Source: Coriaria nepalensis (taxonomy: Eukaryota; Streptophyta; Magnoliopsida; Cucurbitales; Coriariaceae). Taken from it: DNA of 64,000 bases. The notes under the pieces are model-generated. The model did not search any database. It was not told the DNA's origin and saw nothing but the letters and a program-made list of their open reading frames with translations. Both the position numbers and the translations under genes were made by a program. Positions within the stretch are counted from its first letter, which is position 1. Each line of letters opens with the position of its first letter. The DNA is taken from contig CP114499.1 in the NCBI GenBank assembly GCA_027186245.1, forward strand, positions 1,803,001 to 1,867,000, in the 5' to 3' direction. Shown here one piece after another: positions 1 through 12,830 of this stretch.

Positions 1-480
1 ATATATACTCTCATAGTATTAAGATGTCTCAAAAGAGGTAACTGGTTTTTTTTGTTTTTTTTGTTTTTTTTTTTCCAATTAGATTTGTTGATGTTTGAAA
101 GATCATTATTTAGCTGGTGAAGACTTCATTAATTATGATTTTTGCTTTGTTTTCCTTCCTTCTGAAGAGAGGAGGGATTTATTATAATCTTGGATGTTAT
201 TCAACCTTAAATAAAGGCTACTATAACCTAAATCTTAAAAGAATTAAACCCACAAAAACCAAGTGTAGATCTAACCTTAATACTTTTCTTTTATTTTTTT
301 CAACTCCGGAAAGATGTTTTCTAATTCGAATCCTTAAATTCTAGTTTAAAAGTAGTATTGAGTGACCCACTCAACTAAACTCACCGATTTCAAAAAACTC
401 TAAATTATATATCTACTATTTACAAAGCAGAAATGCACAAAAAGGTGTTGTTAGTTCTATTATGAGCAATACCTAGCCCG
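1..480. other. AT-rich sequence, no gene seen
   Basis: T-tracts at about 46-75, then AT-rich sequence with no coding pattern on either strand that matches a family I know. It abuts a LINE relic that starts at about 482. Confidence 0.5.
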
Positions 481-481
481 C

Positions 482-645
482 TTCCATCAAGCAAGACAAA
501 TATTAGATATGTTTTTAGTTGCTAATGAGGTGGTGGTTTTAATGAAGGTGATTCTAGAAGTGGGTTTTGAAAAAGCTTTTGATCATATAGATTGAAGTTT
601 TCTAAATATGATGTTAATTAAAATGAGACTGTGTTAAACCCGTTT
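482..645 (+). pseudogene. LINE (non-LTR) reverse transcriptase fragment
   Basis: Conceptual translation gives RQILDMFLVANEVV, then GFEKAFDHID, an in-frame stop, and SFLNMML. This is the plant L1-type RT block that normally reads like 'RQI-D--L-ANE---' followed by 'DFEKAYD-V-W-FL'. The stop and the loss of flanking RT motifs make it a dead fragment. No ORF1, endonuclease or poly(A) tail is recognisable beside it. Confidence 0.6.
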
Positions 646-2687
646 TAATATACTGATTTTTGGAAATGGAAAACGGATTAGGACAAGGAGGCAAGTTTGG
701 TTATTGGAATAACGGATTGTGATCCTAAAATAATGAGCTTAATTTGGTGTGCTAAAAATTTGGTGTAGTTAAATCTGTGTTTGAAAATTGTTTGTTCCAG
801 ATGCTTTGACAACTAAATCGAGGATTGATAGTAACTCTTCAATGGTTGTTGCTTAGTTCAATGTATCAGATGGGTGTGTTTGGAGGTTTTCCAGCTGGTT
901 CAATCATTGTTACAAATGACCAAGTTCCTTCTAGAGTTAAAGTATGTTTCCTATCTACTGTGAAATTAATCATTTTGCCGACATCTTCGCAATTAACATC
1001 CAACTCAAAATAAATTTTTCGCCAAACAAAAAAAAAAAAAAAACACTCGAAAATCAATTGAAAATAAGTAAAGTAGTCATCTCTTTTATCAAGTTTTTGG
1101 TTTTTCTTTTCCGGCCTTGCATTTTTAATGTGGTACTGTATTCTCTAATCTTTACATGTCTCTTTATGAGTGAAATAATTATATATATATATATATAATT
1201 TCTTTTTTATTTTTTTAGTGGGTGATATAGAACGTTTCAATAATGTTCCTATATATAATAAACTTAAATCTAATACTATATAAAAATTTGGTTGTCGAAC
1301 TTAAATGTCGATAGACTTGCCATAAACACTATATATACTATAAGAGGTTGTGGCTAAATATTCGTAAGACGAGGTGAAATGAGGAGTGAAAATTCGTATG
1401 TACGAAATTATAAAGACAAATTATTATTTTTATACTTGACTTTTATTGTTTGTTTATATTTATCCCTAAACTTCTAAATGATGCATTTTGGTCCTTAAGT
1501 GTCAAATGTACAAAAACTAAATATGAAAATAGATTTTAAGGTTTTATTAATATTACAGATAACAACTATCACATCAAAAAACCATTAATATCCTTAAAAA
1601 TAGTATTAAAGTGGTTGTTCTTGAGATTTAATAAAGAATGAAAAATTAACGATAGAATATAAAATTCAATTGAAATTTGAGAGTTAAAATAAATATATAA
1701 ATAAATAATAATAACGTTTAAAGATATTAGCATTATTGATATGGGGATGTTCTAATTTTACAATATATAGATTTTAGATATCATTTTCAAAAATAAAATT
1801 ATAAATTTAATCCTAAGTATCCAAATAAATCATTTTGAAAATTTTTCGGGACCATTTAAAATTTTAAGGATGAAAATAAAAATAATAATACAAGTTTAAG
1901 AATAAAAAATAATATTTATTGAAATTCTATACATATAAAAAGCAAATAAAATTCTACATAGATTTATAGATATGACAATTCTTACATAGTACAATATGTA
2001 GTAGGACTATTGAATATGTTGTATGTAATATCTGGGGATCCTTAAGATGGTAACTCCTTTACATTTGAAGTGTACCATAAAAGTACACAATGCACTTGAT
2101 TACACATCATTCTAAGTCGGAATTATAAGTTCAAATATTATCCTGCATACTTAAGTTAAATACTTTTTCTTTTCTTTTCTTTTTTTTCCTATTTTTCTTT
2201 TGTTAAAAATAAAATCTTAATGATATACGAGTTCAGGTCTTTAGTTCAAATCACAGTTACTCTTGTCCGTAATTTCTATATATGTTACGATTATTGGGCT
2301 TTATATATCATTTATTTGTAGATACAAGACTCATATACTTATGAGTTTTCACGTGAGTTTTAAGATAATCGTTAACTTGATATTTCATAACTTAAGCTAA
2401 TTACTTTGGAAAAATAATAAAATATTAAATAATTTAATATTCTAGTAGAATCGAATAATACTATAAAAATAATTTACTATTTTATACGAATCTAATAAAA
2501 AAAAAAAGGAAAGTTTAAGAGAAGCTAATTCATATTTAGCAACAAGATCTTGCTTAATAGATTGATTTCTAAGAATTTCAGACAGATCAAGGACCTCTGA
2601 TTCATTAATTAAACCTGAATGCTTCTACGGACCAATTACTATTAATTAGATCATGAATCTAAAAGCTTAGATGAGGATAGATGGGTG
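646..2687. other. AT-rich intergenic DNA, no gene recognised
   Basis: Long A/T-rich stretch with poly-A at 1028-1042 and an (AT)n run at about 1180-1197. Short open frames on both strands look random. A hAT-type element begins at 2688. Confidence 0.5.
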
Positions 2688-3597
2688 TAGAGCTATCAAA
2701 ATGAGTCGGACTTTTCGGCTCAGCCTGTAACTCAATAAATGGCCCTTAGCCTGTGGCCCGACATTCTAGGTTCGGTTAGGCCGCCCATTGGGCATTGCCC
2801 GACACCTACATATTTCAAAATTCAATTTTTTTTATCCTTATAGTTTTTTTTTTCTTTTATTTTACCCCTCACAAAATAATTTTTAAATTCTCCAATCGCC
2901 CGAATTTTTCTTATAAATATCACCCTTTCACTCTAATTCTTCCTTTTATTTTCTCTCTCTCACACACACACACACTCTCTCATCTAATCTACTAATTGCT
3001 AATATTCTAAATTATAATTATTCTTCATTCTTCCATAATCCTTAATTTTTTTATCATTAATCTTATTCTCTTATCCTTCGCCTCAATTCTTAATCTATTA
3101 TTTTTCAGAAATTAAATCAGGGTTCAAGATAATTAATTTTTAATGTTAATAACTATCATTAATAAATAAATAATAGATTATAGTTTATTAAAAAAATTCT
3201 TTTATTTATTTTTTTTTTCTTTATGTATAGCTTCATTGTAAGGTTCAATTTTTCTTCCTCAAGGTTGGAAGATTTTTTTGCCAAAATCACAATGGTTGAG
3301 GCACAATGATTTGTTCTTTTATATATTATTTAATAATACATAATGAAATTTTTATTTATTTAAAAGTTTATTTATTTACTTATTATTTATAATTATTATT
3401 ATTTCATTTAAAAATAATTGGGTCGAGCCGGATTCAGGATAAACTTAAAAGACTTCCCTAATTAGACCTAGACATTTATGTACTATAAGAGCTAAGCTCG
3501 CTCGACTCCTTTTTTTTTTTCGAACTCATCCCGATCCAACCCTTAATAATAAAAGCTATACGCATGCCAAACCGTACGATCCGATTTGACACCTCTA
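2688..3597. mobile_element. Non-autonomous hAT-type DNA transposon (copy A)
   Basis: The left end reads TAGAGCTATCAAAATGAG and the right end is the inverse form ending in GATTTGACACCTCTA, a typical terminal pair for plant hAT non-autonomous elements. It is flanked by an imperfect 8-bp target duplication, GATGGGTG at 2680-2687 and GATAGGTG at 3598-3605 (7 of 8 match), as expected for hAT. Subterminal GC-rich arms (about 2705-2800 and 3420-3590) enclose an AT-rich core with CT and CA microsatellite sequence (about 2953-2980). There is no transposase ORF. A relative with the same ends lies at 18481-19165. Confidence 0.8.
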
Positions 3598-6500
3598 GAT
3601 AGGTGAATACGCAAACAAGTGGTCCCAATTATAATTCCTTTCCAACGTGCTACTCACGTGAAGCATCAAAACCCTAAAGAGGAGAATAAACGAAAGTAAT
3701 ATCCTGAGCCCTAAAAATGGGAGACTGTCATTTCAATCTGCAAAACGGCATCATATATGCGTACCACCCACATTTAATAGGCCTTTTCTCCTTATTATTT
3801 CAATTTCTGGGGGGCCACTTTTCTTCTCTCCTTTCTTTTCTAGATATCATGTAAAGACAAAAACCCCAATTTCCCACCGCAATTCTTGCCCTAGGGTTTT
3901 TCTCTCAAGCTTTTGTTTCAGCTTTTCTACTGTTCTTGAGAAGTTTGCCAAAGAAGAAGAGTCTCCTCTCATTTGTTGCTTTTTTTTTTTTAATACCAGT
4001 TTGGGAAAATAAATAACCTGTGTCTAGGTCTAATTTCAAATTTTCATGTAATTATCAGTTATGAACATTTTCACCAGTTAGCTCTAGCTAGGGCATGATA
4101 GTACCTTTAGAAACACAAAATTCAGCGTTATCCTGTTACTTGAACTTTTGTCTCTTTCAGTGTTTGTAATTTAAAAACTTTTGGTCGATTCACCATCTTA
4201 AGAAGCATTATTTTTAAGTGGAGACGGCGAAGTAAAGTTGAAGAAGTGTTAGTGGTCTAGCCACCCTCCTTTCTTTAAGATTTAGGATCTACTACTTTCT
4301 TTTTTCCCCTTCTTTCTTTCTTTCTTTGGGCTGTGGCTCATGACCCTTCCTTTGTTTCTTCTGGGATGGAGACGTAGAGCCCAGGAGGAAGACCAGATGA
4401 AAAGTAGGGATTTCTGTTTGACAACACAAATTTTTTTCTTTTTTAATTTTTTAATTTCATTATTTTATAGTAACCATAACCAAATAGTGTCGATTATTCA
4501 TTTGCACAGATAGAATCTCACTTTTGTGACAGTGAATAATCTTAAACGTTGCCAACAATAGCCAGGCCAGGTATAACATATCTTTGTACTGATTTTTGCT
4601 TATTTACTATTTTGGCAGTGAAACTTAAATTCTGCATTTTCTACAATATATTAATGCATCTACAGCACCTCCTTATTTAATAATATGATGTGGCTATATA
4701 TATCATCTTCAAAAAATTTATAAAAATAAATTCTTTTAATTTTTCTGTATATTTTATCTCCTATTAATTTATTTTTATTTTTTATACTCTAATTTTCTAG
4801 AAAAAAATTAGGAAACTCAAGAAAAAAAATAAAAGGGTGAAACAATTTAAAAAAAAATTAGAAGATTTTATTATTTTTTGAAAAATAATATGACATGCCA
4901 CATCATCACTTTGCTAGTAGATCATAGTGTAGATGACATTTAAGAGGTGTTTGCTACGTTCTGAACAAAAATGCAAGAGGTCCTTTTAAATACAAGGTTC
5001 CGTCTAAAACTGGACAAGAAGAAGTATTACTAGATGAACCCTTTAGTACTTACATGTCTACCTATAAAAATGCTGTCTCGACATTTTCATGAATCTGTGT
5101 TTTTTATCCTTTGCTGCTTCCTATTAAGCTTATCAGTTTGGGTAAGCATTTCAGTCTTATATTTACAGAACATGGAATCTTAATAGCATGAATTAGTTTT
5201 AACTTTTATGAATTTAAACTTAATTTTATATATCCTAACTGAGGATTAGTAAAAGTTAAGCAGAGGGCTATAGGCCCAAAATGATTAGAATTATTTTATT
5301 TTTTAGTAGCAAGAAGGAAGGATATAGCCCCCATTATTCTCATCAATGTACAGTTTAGATAATGAGATTCACATGTTAATTTAACTATTATGATTAAGGG
5401 ATGTAAGTAAGTACCTGATAGCATCTGTTGGATTATCGGCAATCGGCGTAGATCCTAATGAACCAGCTTCCCATCGTGATCTGTGATCATGATCCCTACA
5501 TGACTAAAGCTGGTGAGTGATTTAATACAGGTGACGATAATTTTCTATTTGAAGTAAATGGATGAAATTGAAATTGAAATTAAAAAGTAAATAAATTAAC
5601 TAGAAACTATAATTTAAATTATCTCTTAATTAATTTAGAAATTCAACTCATTTAGAAATATTAAAAATTAAAAGGTAAATAAATAATTAGAAAATATAAA
5701 TTAAATTAAAATTTTGAGAATATTGAATTTCTCAACTGCGATCATCGGGCCTTTTCTATATTATAATGGTCATATACATTCATTCTTTTTGGTATGTTAT
5801 TGTGTTATGAGATCCGAGGGATCGTCTTCTCATGGCCAATGCCACGTTAAGCACAATATGCCTTAAATCCCATTGAAGTATATTCGTCTCCATTGTCTAT
5901 TGAAGTGCTTCAACTTTTTCCCTGTTTTTCTCTTTTCTCCACGGCATGGAAAAGAGATCAATATTTTTCCCTGTTACACTCTTCTCATAAAATCTTCAAG
6001 AAAGATTTGGATTTGCTAAATATGGATTAGCTTCTCTTAACAACCAAATCTTTTCACCACGGCATGGAATAGGCGGAAATTATTGGAATAATGGTCGTAG
6101 AATATTGATTTCCGCCTAAAGATTCTTGCTCCATAGGCCCGCAAACAGCAGTGTGTTACAAACTTAACAACTCTAATTTCCCTTCGTCGAGGAATTGAGC
6201 GAGACTCGATGTTGCTTGACAAACAAAAAATGATCACAAGGGTTTACCAGAATACTCTTATCAAATGTGGTCTGTGATTTCCTTGCTAGCGTGAGAAATC
6301 ATCTCCCATGTGTCTTAAGTCTTTTTGTGCCACGGGTTCGAAGATGTCTTGCCTTCAATGTAGTGAGACTATTATGTTTTAAACCTAATCTTTTACCAGT
6401 TAAGATGGTTTAATCTTAAAATTATCAAATAAGAAATTAAAGAACATAGAAGATGTATAGTGATTCACCTTACTATTCCACTTAAGCTCCAACAATTGAT

Positions 6501-6740
6501 TGAAAACCCCTATGCACTATAACGATTGTTCTATCTTTACAAACAATCTTAAGATCAACAATATACAAGACAAATCCATAATATAAATATAAATAAATGA
6601 AGAATCCTAACAATTAAATCACGATCATACAAATCTCATATTAGAAGAATCACACTTATGAAATTATACTTCTCAAATCATATTGAACATCCATAGAAAC
6701 AAGCTTAAATATATATACAAAATACAATCAATATAATGAT
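3598..6740. other. Intergenic, with a promoter/leader-like tract at 3650-4460
   Basis: 3650-3990 has AACCCTAAAG and CCCTAGGGTTTTT boxes and CT-rich leader-like sequence as seen upstream of plant genes. It is followed by pyrimidine-rich sequence to about 4460, but I find no ORF above background after it. The rest (4460-6740) is AT-rich with no family match. A phrase at about 6335-6360 (CCACGGGTTCGAAGATG) resembles tRNA-derived repeat sequence but no tRNA folds around it. Confidence 0.4.
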
Positions 6741-7089
6741 AAATCCTAACTCAATCATTCAAGAGAGAAAGACAAGAGACATCGCTTTCGCCAGAAATTG
6801 ATTTTTCATCATCATGATAAAAATCAGGATTACCAAAGCAAGTTTTATTTGTTAAATTTGTGGGCTGATCAAAACTTTGCCCCATTGACAAAAATGGCCT
6901 ACATCTAATTTGGTCTTCAACACAGTCCAAAGCCCAACTGAGACTATCAGCACATATCTTTACATGGATTTTGTATAACATGCTGCAAACATGTCCTCAA
7001 AAGACTATCAAGACACCTTTCATTAATCTTGATGTGTCATTGCTGTAATTGTTATCGTAATCCTATTGATCGAGGACAAAATTGTCCAA

Positions 7090-7340
7090 AAAATAATATA
7101 ACGCTGAAATTTTGGTATGTGCTTGATATCTTTTAGCACTATAGTGCAACCAATATTTATCTTGATCCAAACATCGTCCGTTCTAGTGATTTCCTAAAAC
7201 TTTCATTCCCCATTCTCATATACCAAAGCCTTATGCCTTGTATGAAGTGAAGAATTTCCGAAGGGGAGTGGCGTGGTAGTATGCTCCTGTGTTTATCAAC
7301 CATTCAGAATCTTGGTTTGCAGCGTGATGATACACTATGG
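7090..7340 (-). pseudogene. Ty1/copia gag-protease fragment
   Basis: Reading the minus strand from about 7330 down gives DSEWLINTGAYYHATP and, after a frameshift, a segment ending DVWIKINIGCTIVLKDIKHIPK. This is the copia aspartic-protease block (usually W-I-DTGA-S-H-T-----F, then a run like 'G-LVLKDVRHIP'). The active-site Asp is Asn here (NTGA) and frameshifts interrupt it, so it is inactive. Sequence on either side (6750-7090 and 7340-7500) may be further gag-pol debris but I cannot place it. Confidence 0.65.
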
Positions 7341-7499
7341 TCATTCCATTGTCTAATCAAAATGATAGCTTTATTTTGCAGTTTCTTCCCATCCGCATTT
7401 GAGGTTGTTGCTAATTTGTGCCCCATTTTTCTTCCACCGGGGTCAAAACAACTCCTTACAATTAAGCCGATCATCCATGCTATATCTTCGTTTTGAATA

Positions 7500-8740
7500 G
7501 TTTGTGTAGTAAATCACCATTATCATAGCTCCTGATGTTGCTGGATCCACGAGCTTAATAGTAGACTAAATATTGGCTACTTTTTTTTCAACTATTTGCA
7601 TTTAAAATCATGCAAAGCGATGTGCACATTTGAATCCGAGACGTCGAAAAACTCTAGAGGATCCCTTCGACAATAAGCAGGGGCCAAAATAAAATTTCTA
7701 GAAACTTTTAGTGTAAAAAATGAAGGCTAAACTAAAATTTCTCAAAACTGTCAGGGCCAATAAATAGTCGGTCAATGCGAAAGGAGTAGTCAACAAAGTT
7801 GGGTCAGGTTATGAGTTAGAGGACCGGGTCAGAACCAGATGTTATGAGGGTTACAAAGGTTTGATGCTGACATCCCGATGACATCAGAGGCATGGGTTGA
7901 ATTGGGTATGTGTCGTGTTGACGTAAATTTTCGTCTATTACGGAAGGCTCTACAATTTGCAATATATTCCAAAGATCTCTACCTGCCCTCAACAGCAAAC
8001 TACAGTCGAGATGGTGGTCGATCAACCTCGCTCCGAAGCTCTCAGTTTTCTAGAAGAAAAATGAAGAATACTAATAATGTTTGTTCTTTTCCTAATGAAT
8101 TTTACATTACCTCGTATTGTTTAGTCACTTGGTTTTTATATCTGGTTTGAGTTAAGAGGTATCCGACAGCTGTACTAATATCGTGCTTTCATTACTAAGT
8201 GCTCCAACCACTCCCTGCTCCATAATAATATCAGAGCTTCACAGTCTAGCACACAGGGATCTATGTTCCACACATATGCTCACCCTGGGTGTCACGGCGC
8301 CGCCCTAACCTGACATCCTCCAGAGCACCTCAATGTGCAGCCGCACTTTCTGCGACTGACACACCAAGGATATGGTCTCCACTCGAGTGTCATTATTTTC
8401 CACTTGTCCACTCATTCAGGGTCACAACGCTAATAGCTGAGCCGAGTGAGGAAATACCCGTTTTGGCCTCAATGTCTTCTTAAGATTTTTCATCTCATCC
8501 AAATATGGATAGTCGGGCAGACGTCACCTTAGCCCTTCTGTAGCTCAGCCTCAATTATTATCTTCCCTCAGTGCTCTATATCCATAATATCAGATGATGA
8601 TGTATAGCCTCAATCTCTAAGGCTGCCCAACTAAAGTTGTCTTAGAATCAAGTATTACAAGTCATACTTCGTCTTCAACCTTCAAAGCATGTGTGGCGCA
8701 TGAGCTTCCATGTAGAGAGCGATCCAGCACTTGCAGGAGT
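7500..8740. repeat. Possible LTR-retroelement remnant with a PBS-like site
   Basis: At about 8222-8240 the plus strand contains ATATCAGAGCTTC, which resembles the plant retroelement primer-binding site complementary to the initiator tRNA-Met 3' end (TGGTATCAGAGC). Sequence before it (about 7650-8220) could be LTR-like but I could not define LTR ends or a second LTR. Sequence after it has no recognisable gag. Treat as a weak call. Confidence 0.25.
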
Positions 8741-8747
8741 GTCTAGC

Positions 8748-9290
8748 ATTAGGGGTGAAGCCAAGTTGTAGTTATTGGGAGGCTATATCCCCCACGGGCT
8801 CTTTTGGGAGAAATTTTCATTAATAATTAAGGGTAGTTATTGAAATTTCGGAAATTTTGTAATAAAATTGAGATTTTCTTTTGGAGAAAGATCATAATAT
8901 TTAATGAAATAAAAAATTTGGACCCAAAATAATTATTAAACTAATTAGAATCTTAAAATTTCTAATAATAATTTATAACTCCCAAAACTTAATTCTTACT
9001 ATTTAAAACCCAAAAAGTGATTTCTTTCAATAATTCTTTTGTCCTAAAATATCTGATAATTTTCTTAAAATTATTTCTCACTCTACACCCTTCAAGCAAA
9101 GTACCTCCCAGAATAATACCTTGATTATATGACATCTCTTCATTACAATTACTATTTTTTTCAAGCTCCTTATTTTGACTTAATGAATCAATAGACTGTA
9201 AAAATATCTAATCTTAAGTTTAACTTCACACATTTAATATAAAATACTATAATTTAGCCCCCCATTGCAATGTAACCTTAACTCCACCAC
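8748..9290. mobile_element. Probable hAT (Tip100-like) non-autonomous element
   Basis: The left end ATTAGGGGTGAAGCCAAG and the right end, in inverse form, CCTTAACTCCACCACC match the degenerate 'AGGGG-GGAGCCA' ends typical of Tip100-like hAT elements. A G-rich stretch follows on the inner side of the left end (GGGAGGCTAT...) and a C-rich one (TAGCCCCCC) precedes the right end. The interior is AT-rich and non-coding. I could not find a clean 8-bp target duplication, so the borders are approximate. Confidence 0.45.
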
Positions 9291-11060
9291 CATACATCTT
9301 CCGGTGGCGAATCGACTACTAGAACGATTACAAGTGTATTTTTTGATTTTAGATTTTCAGATTTTAGATTTTCAACTAGAGTAACTTTTGAAAATCCAAA
9401 ATTGGATAAACTTCTCTATTCTTGCATAATCTGATACCACGGATGTGACCAACATCTAAAAAATCAAAATTTCCGTGGTTTAGTAATTGCCTACGTACAC
9501 ATCAGAATTTCACTACCACAAAAAAGTTTACAGAGGAAAAATAAAACACTAACTCACTCAAACTCAACTGCCTCACCTTGTTTGTCTCCATTTGCCATAC
9601 CCACAAGGACCAAAGATCATTGCCTTTTCTAGACAAAATGATGACACAAAAGTCATCAAACAATATGAATGCATGCATGCAAGCATGCTCCATTGGAGGC
9701 TAGATAAGACAAAGGAAGGAAGCTTAGTGCCAAAGAATATGGCTGACATGTTCCGCGTGTTTCATGAACAGTGAAATTTTATATTTTTCTAAATGTAGTT
9801 ATAAAGAGCTTGTAAAATTATCACTAATACAATACTATGATAAATTAAAAAAATTAGTTGAGCATCTAACTTATGATCAACCGTTAAGAATTAGGCATGT
9901 AATTTAGATTTAATTTAAATGATCTACTTGTAATTTGAGAAAAATATAAAGACTTGCCCTTATAACTCTAAAAGCTCTAGGGATTCCTTCTAGGTAAATA
10001 TGATAAGATCCATTTCGTAATACCTAAAATGTCAAGTAATCACCTTGTATTATCAATAAATCTCAAGAGTCCATATATAATTTGCCAATATTTTTAAAAT
10101 TTAGCTATCCCTCTCGATGTCTAATTTAGCTATCCCTCTCAAGTTTCTCTTTCTTCTTTCAAGAAACTTAGGTTGCATTTAGAATAAAATAAAATACACT
10201 AATATTATTAAGGGGGAATTTGCACAATACACTTAAAAGAACATAACCAATTTGCACAATAAACTTAGGTTATCCATCATTTTTCTTTCATCTATTCCGT
10301 TCTATCTCCAAGTTAAAATTCTATATCTATTTTTATATGTTCGATCTCTTATGTTTTTCCGATCGAGGCCGTACATATCCAATGACCGCAGCCGATCATA
10401 ACTGATGATCGTGATCGATTATAATAGTCGATCACCATGCTTGCAGAGAGTTTTTTAGCGAATTCAAATACTGAGATTTCAAAAAGATTCCAGTAGGAAA
10501 GTAGAGATTTTAAGTGAGGCCTATTCTTCGGCGAAATTCATAAATTTTCACGGTAGAAAGAGGCAGCGTGGATATGTCGACTGTTCAAAAAAAAGTTACT
10601 ATATAGCGCTCGCCCTCCAACATCTAACATTAAAGTTTCAAAAATAAAATTCATGGAGTTCATTTTCAGCTGTCTTCTTACTTTTCTTTTTCTAATTTAA
10701 GACTAATTTAATAATTAAAAATAATAAAAGATCAGTTTACAAAAAACGTCAAAACAATGATATTATTCAAAGCCTTAAGTTAGTCTCTCAAATAATCTCT
10801 ATTATTAATATGACTTCGCATTTTAATCCTTAATTGACTTATCCAAATTGAAAATTTGAAAATTCGGAACGCTTCTGATATTATTAATGTGATAAAAAAA
10901 ATTTCCAGAAGGTCTAGATCATAAGGTTCTCAAGCCATGCATAAAACTACGATGATTGTGCCCGTGCTCAGTGCATTAACACATGCTATGTGATTAATCA
11001 AAAAGACAAACGTATTAAACAAGAAAAAGACTAAAAAATCATTTATATCGAACGTGCCTC
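9291..11060. other. Intergenic, no gene recognised
   Basis: AT-rich. An open frame at 9592-9774 (+, 60 residues, ending in DMFRVFHEQ) has no family I recognise and no clear splice context. A 19-bp tandem phrase (TTTAGCTATCCCTCTC) is repeated at about 10101-10116 and 10125-10140. Several ATGATCGTGATCG-like phrases near 10380-10440 are low complexity. Confidence 0.4.
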
Positions 11061-11074
11061 TTGATCAGTCTTAA

Positions 11075-11550
11075 CAAGTAGCTTGAGTTCAATGAAATCA
11101 TAAGCATTCATATGATCAATCAGATGCTGGAAAAATTTAAAGCCCAAATACAGAAATGAAGATGCAGATTACTCAGATTAGGTAGAAATTAAGGCTAAAT
11201 AGTGTGAAGAAAATTGGATAGAGCTCAATTCTTTGACACATGCATTATATCATATCGCCATGTCAGAATAAAACTAATCAGTTAAAAAGAAAAAAAAATA
11301 ATACTTATCTCACCTGGTGATCATTTCTTCTTGAGCTTCGATTCAATACTTTTTCTTCACGCTTGAATGAAGATATAGCGTAGTACATAACTATATAGCT
11401 ATTATACACAGAGTAATGGAGAAGAAGAGAAAGGGAGCAGAGGAAAGGGTGAAGGTTTATAACGGAGTTGCTATGCAAAAGGGACGGGATCAACGGAATG
11501 GAAGCAAGAAATCTAGAAAAAGATTGGTTGCAATAAATGCAAAGATACAC
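11075..11550 (-). other. Candidate small spliced gene, unrecognised
   Basis: On the minus strand an ATG at 11550 opens a frame for about 77 codons, ending at a consensus splice donor (CAG|GTGAGA, about 11312-11318). The last codons encode FKREEKVLNRSSRRNDHQ. About 160 bases further along the minus strand, a TTTTCCAG acceptor (about 11130) is followed by an in-phase stretch reading HLIDHMNAYDFIELKLLVKT. The donor is good, but the N-terminal part is hydrophobic and compositionally odd, the second exon has no clear end, and no family is recognised. It could equally be a non-coding transcript or chance. The promoter is not evident. Confidence 0.2.
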
Positions 11551-11559
11551 TAGCTATGG

Positions 11560-12830
11560 CCTATGTATACTACTCTATAGTGTTCAAGTTCAAGTTATTG
11601 AAATTTGATTAGGAAGTAGATTAATAATAGAACTCCGTGATGCCTAACAAAAGTATTATTGTCTTTTTTGTTTGTCAAAACTATGATATAAAATAAATGG
11701 AAATAAATAAATTTTAATTTCACTCTTAGGGTTTATCATATATTTTTATATGATATATTTTTATTTTAGTTTAAAAACTTAAATTAAAAAGCAGTTTTAA
11801 TTATTTAAAAAATTAAATAATATTTCATTTCAAATAAAATAATAAAAATATACTTATATTTTATATATGAACCTCTCCAATTGTGGAGAAGCTTCCCAAA
11901 AATACAATCTTACCCTAAAATCATTAAAATTTTCTCCTAAATTTTTAAATTATATATCAAGTTTAATCATCGTCTGTTACCAAAAAATAATTTAACATTT
12001 ATTTTTATCTGATATTTTAATATGATTAGAAATCTGTTTTCGTGATCTAATTTACAATTCCTTGCTGAATGCTGCGGGTTAGTTTGTCAAAAGCCTTAAC
12101 TTATACTGTTGATCTTCTGCTACACCTCAAAATGAAATAGTAATTATCTCGATAATGTTGATATGATCATCAAAAGATGTTATGCGGACCACTTTCATGT
12201 GATATTATTCCACGAGGAGGGGCAAAAAATGGTTTACTGCAACAAATTTTCTGTGTTATATTTAGATTAGGTCATGTACATAAATTCTTGAAACTTATAC
12301 ATTTCTTGAATTTATTCATTTTCGTCCTAAATTTTCTGCATTTTTTTCATTTTTATGTCTTATTTTTAAATGGTTTTATTCATAAATTTTGAAAAATATT
12401 TCATTTTAATTCTTAGGATCAAATTTATAATTGTGGAGGTAAGAAAAAAAAAAGAAAAGGATTTTTAAAACCTATAAATATTAAAATTAAAACATTTCAA
12501 ATATATTTTTTTTAGAGACAAAAGATAAAAAATTATAGAAGAAATTGAAAATATTATATTTTTATTTTTATTTTTTCAATTTTCACTCTCCCATTCAAAT
12601 AAAAAAAAATTAAATATTTATTATAATAATAAAATTTAGAGTGTTCAAACTCAAATTATGCAATAGACAATAGTCTAAATTCCGACAGAGTCTTAAATTC
12701 AAACCTATTATGAGTATCGATTTTAGGCATTAATTAAGATATTTATATTATTAGAGTTAACTTTAAAATTTTATTCTTACCGATTAAGTTATATATATAT
12801 ATATATATATGAGAAATAATTTTAATAGAC
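11560..12830. other. AT-rich intergenic DNA
   Basis: No coding signal. Contains poly-A/T tracts and an (AT)n microsatellite at about 12790-12811. Confidence 0.5.

Noticed and set aside
3948..3975. TGCCAAAGAAGAAGAG, resembling the first bases of miR399
   Set aside because: Only about the first 12 bases fit, and there is no complementary star arm downstream, so no hairpin precursor.
6335..6365. GGGTTCGAAGATG, a B-box-like tRNA/SINE motif
   Set aside because: No A-box at the right distance and no cloverleaf; too common in plant repeats to call.
9592..9774. 60-residue plus-strand open frame
   Set aside because: No recognised family, no promoter or splice signals, and a similarly long frame lies on the opposite strand.
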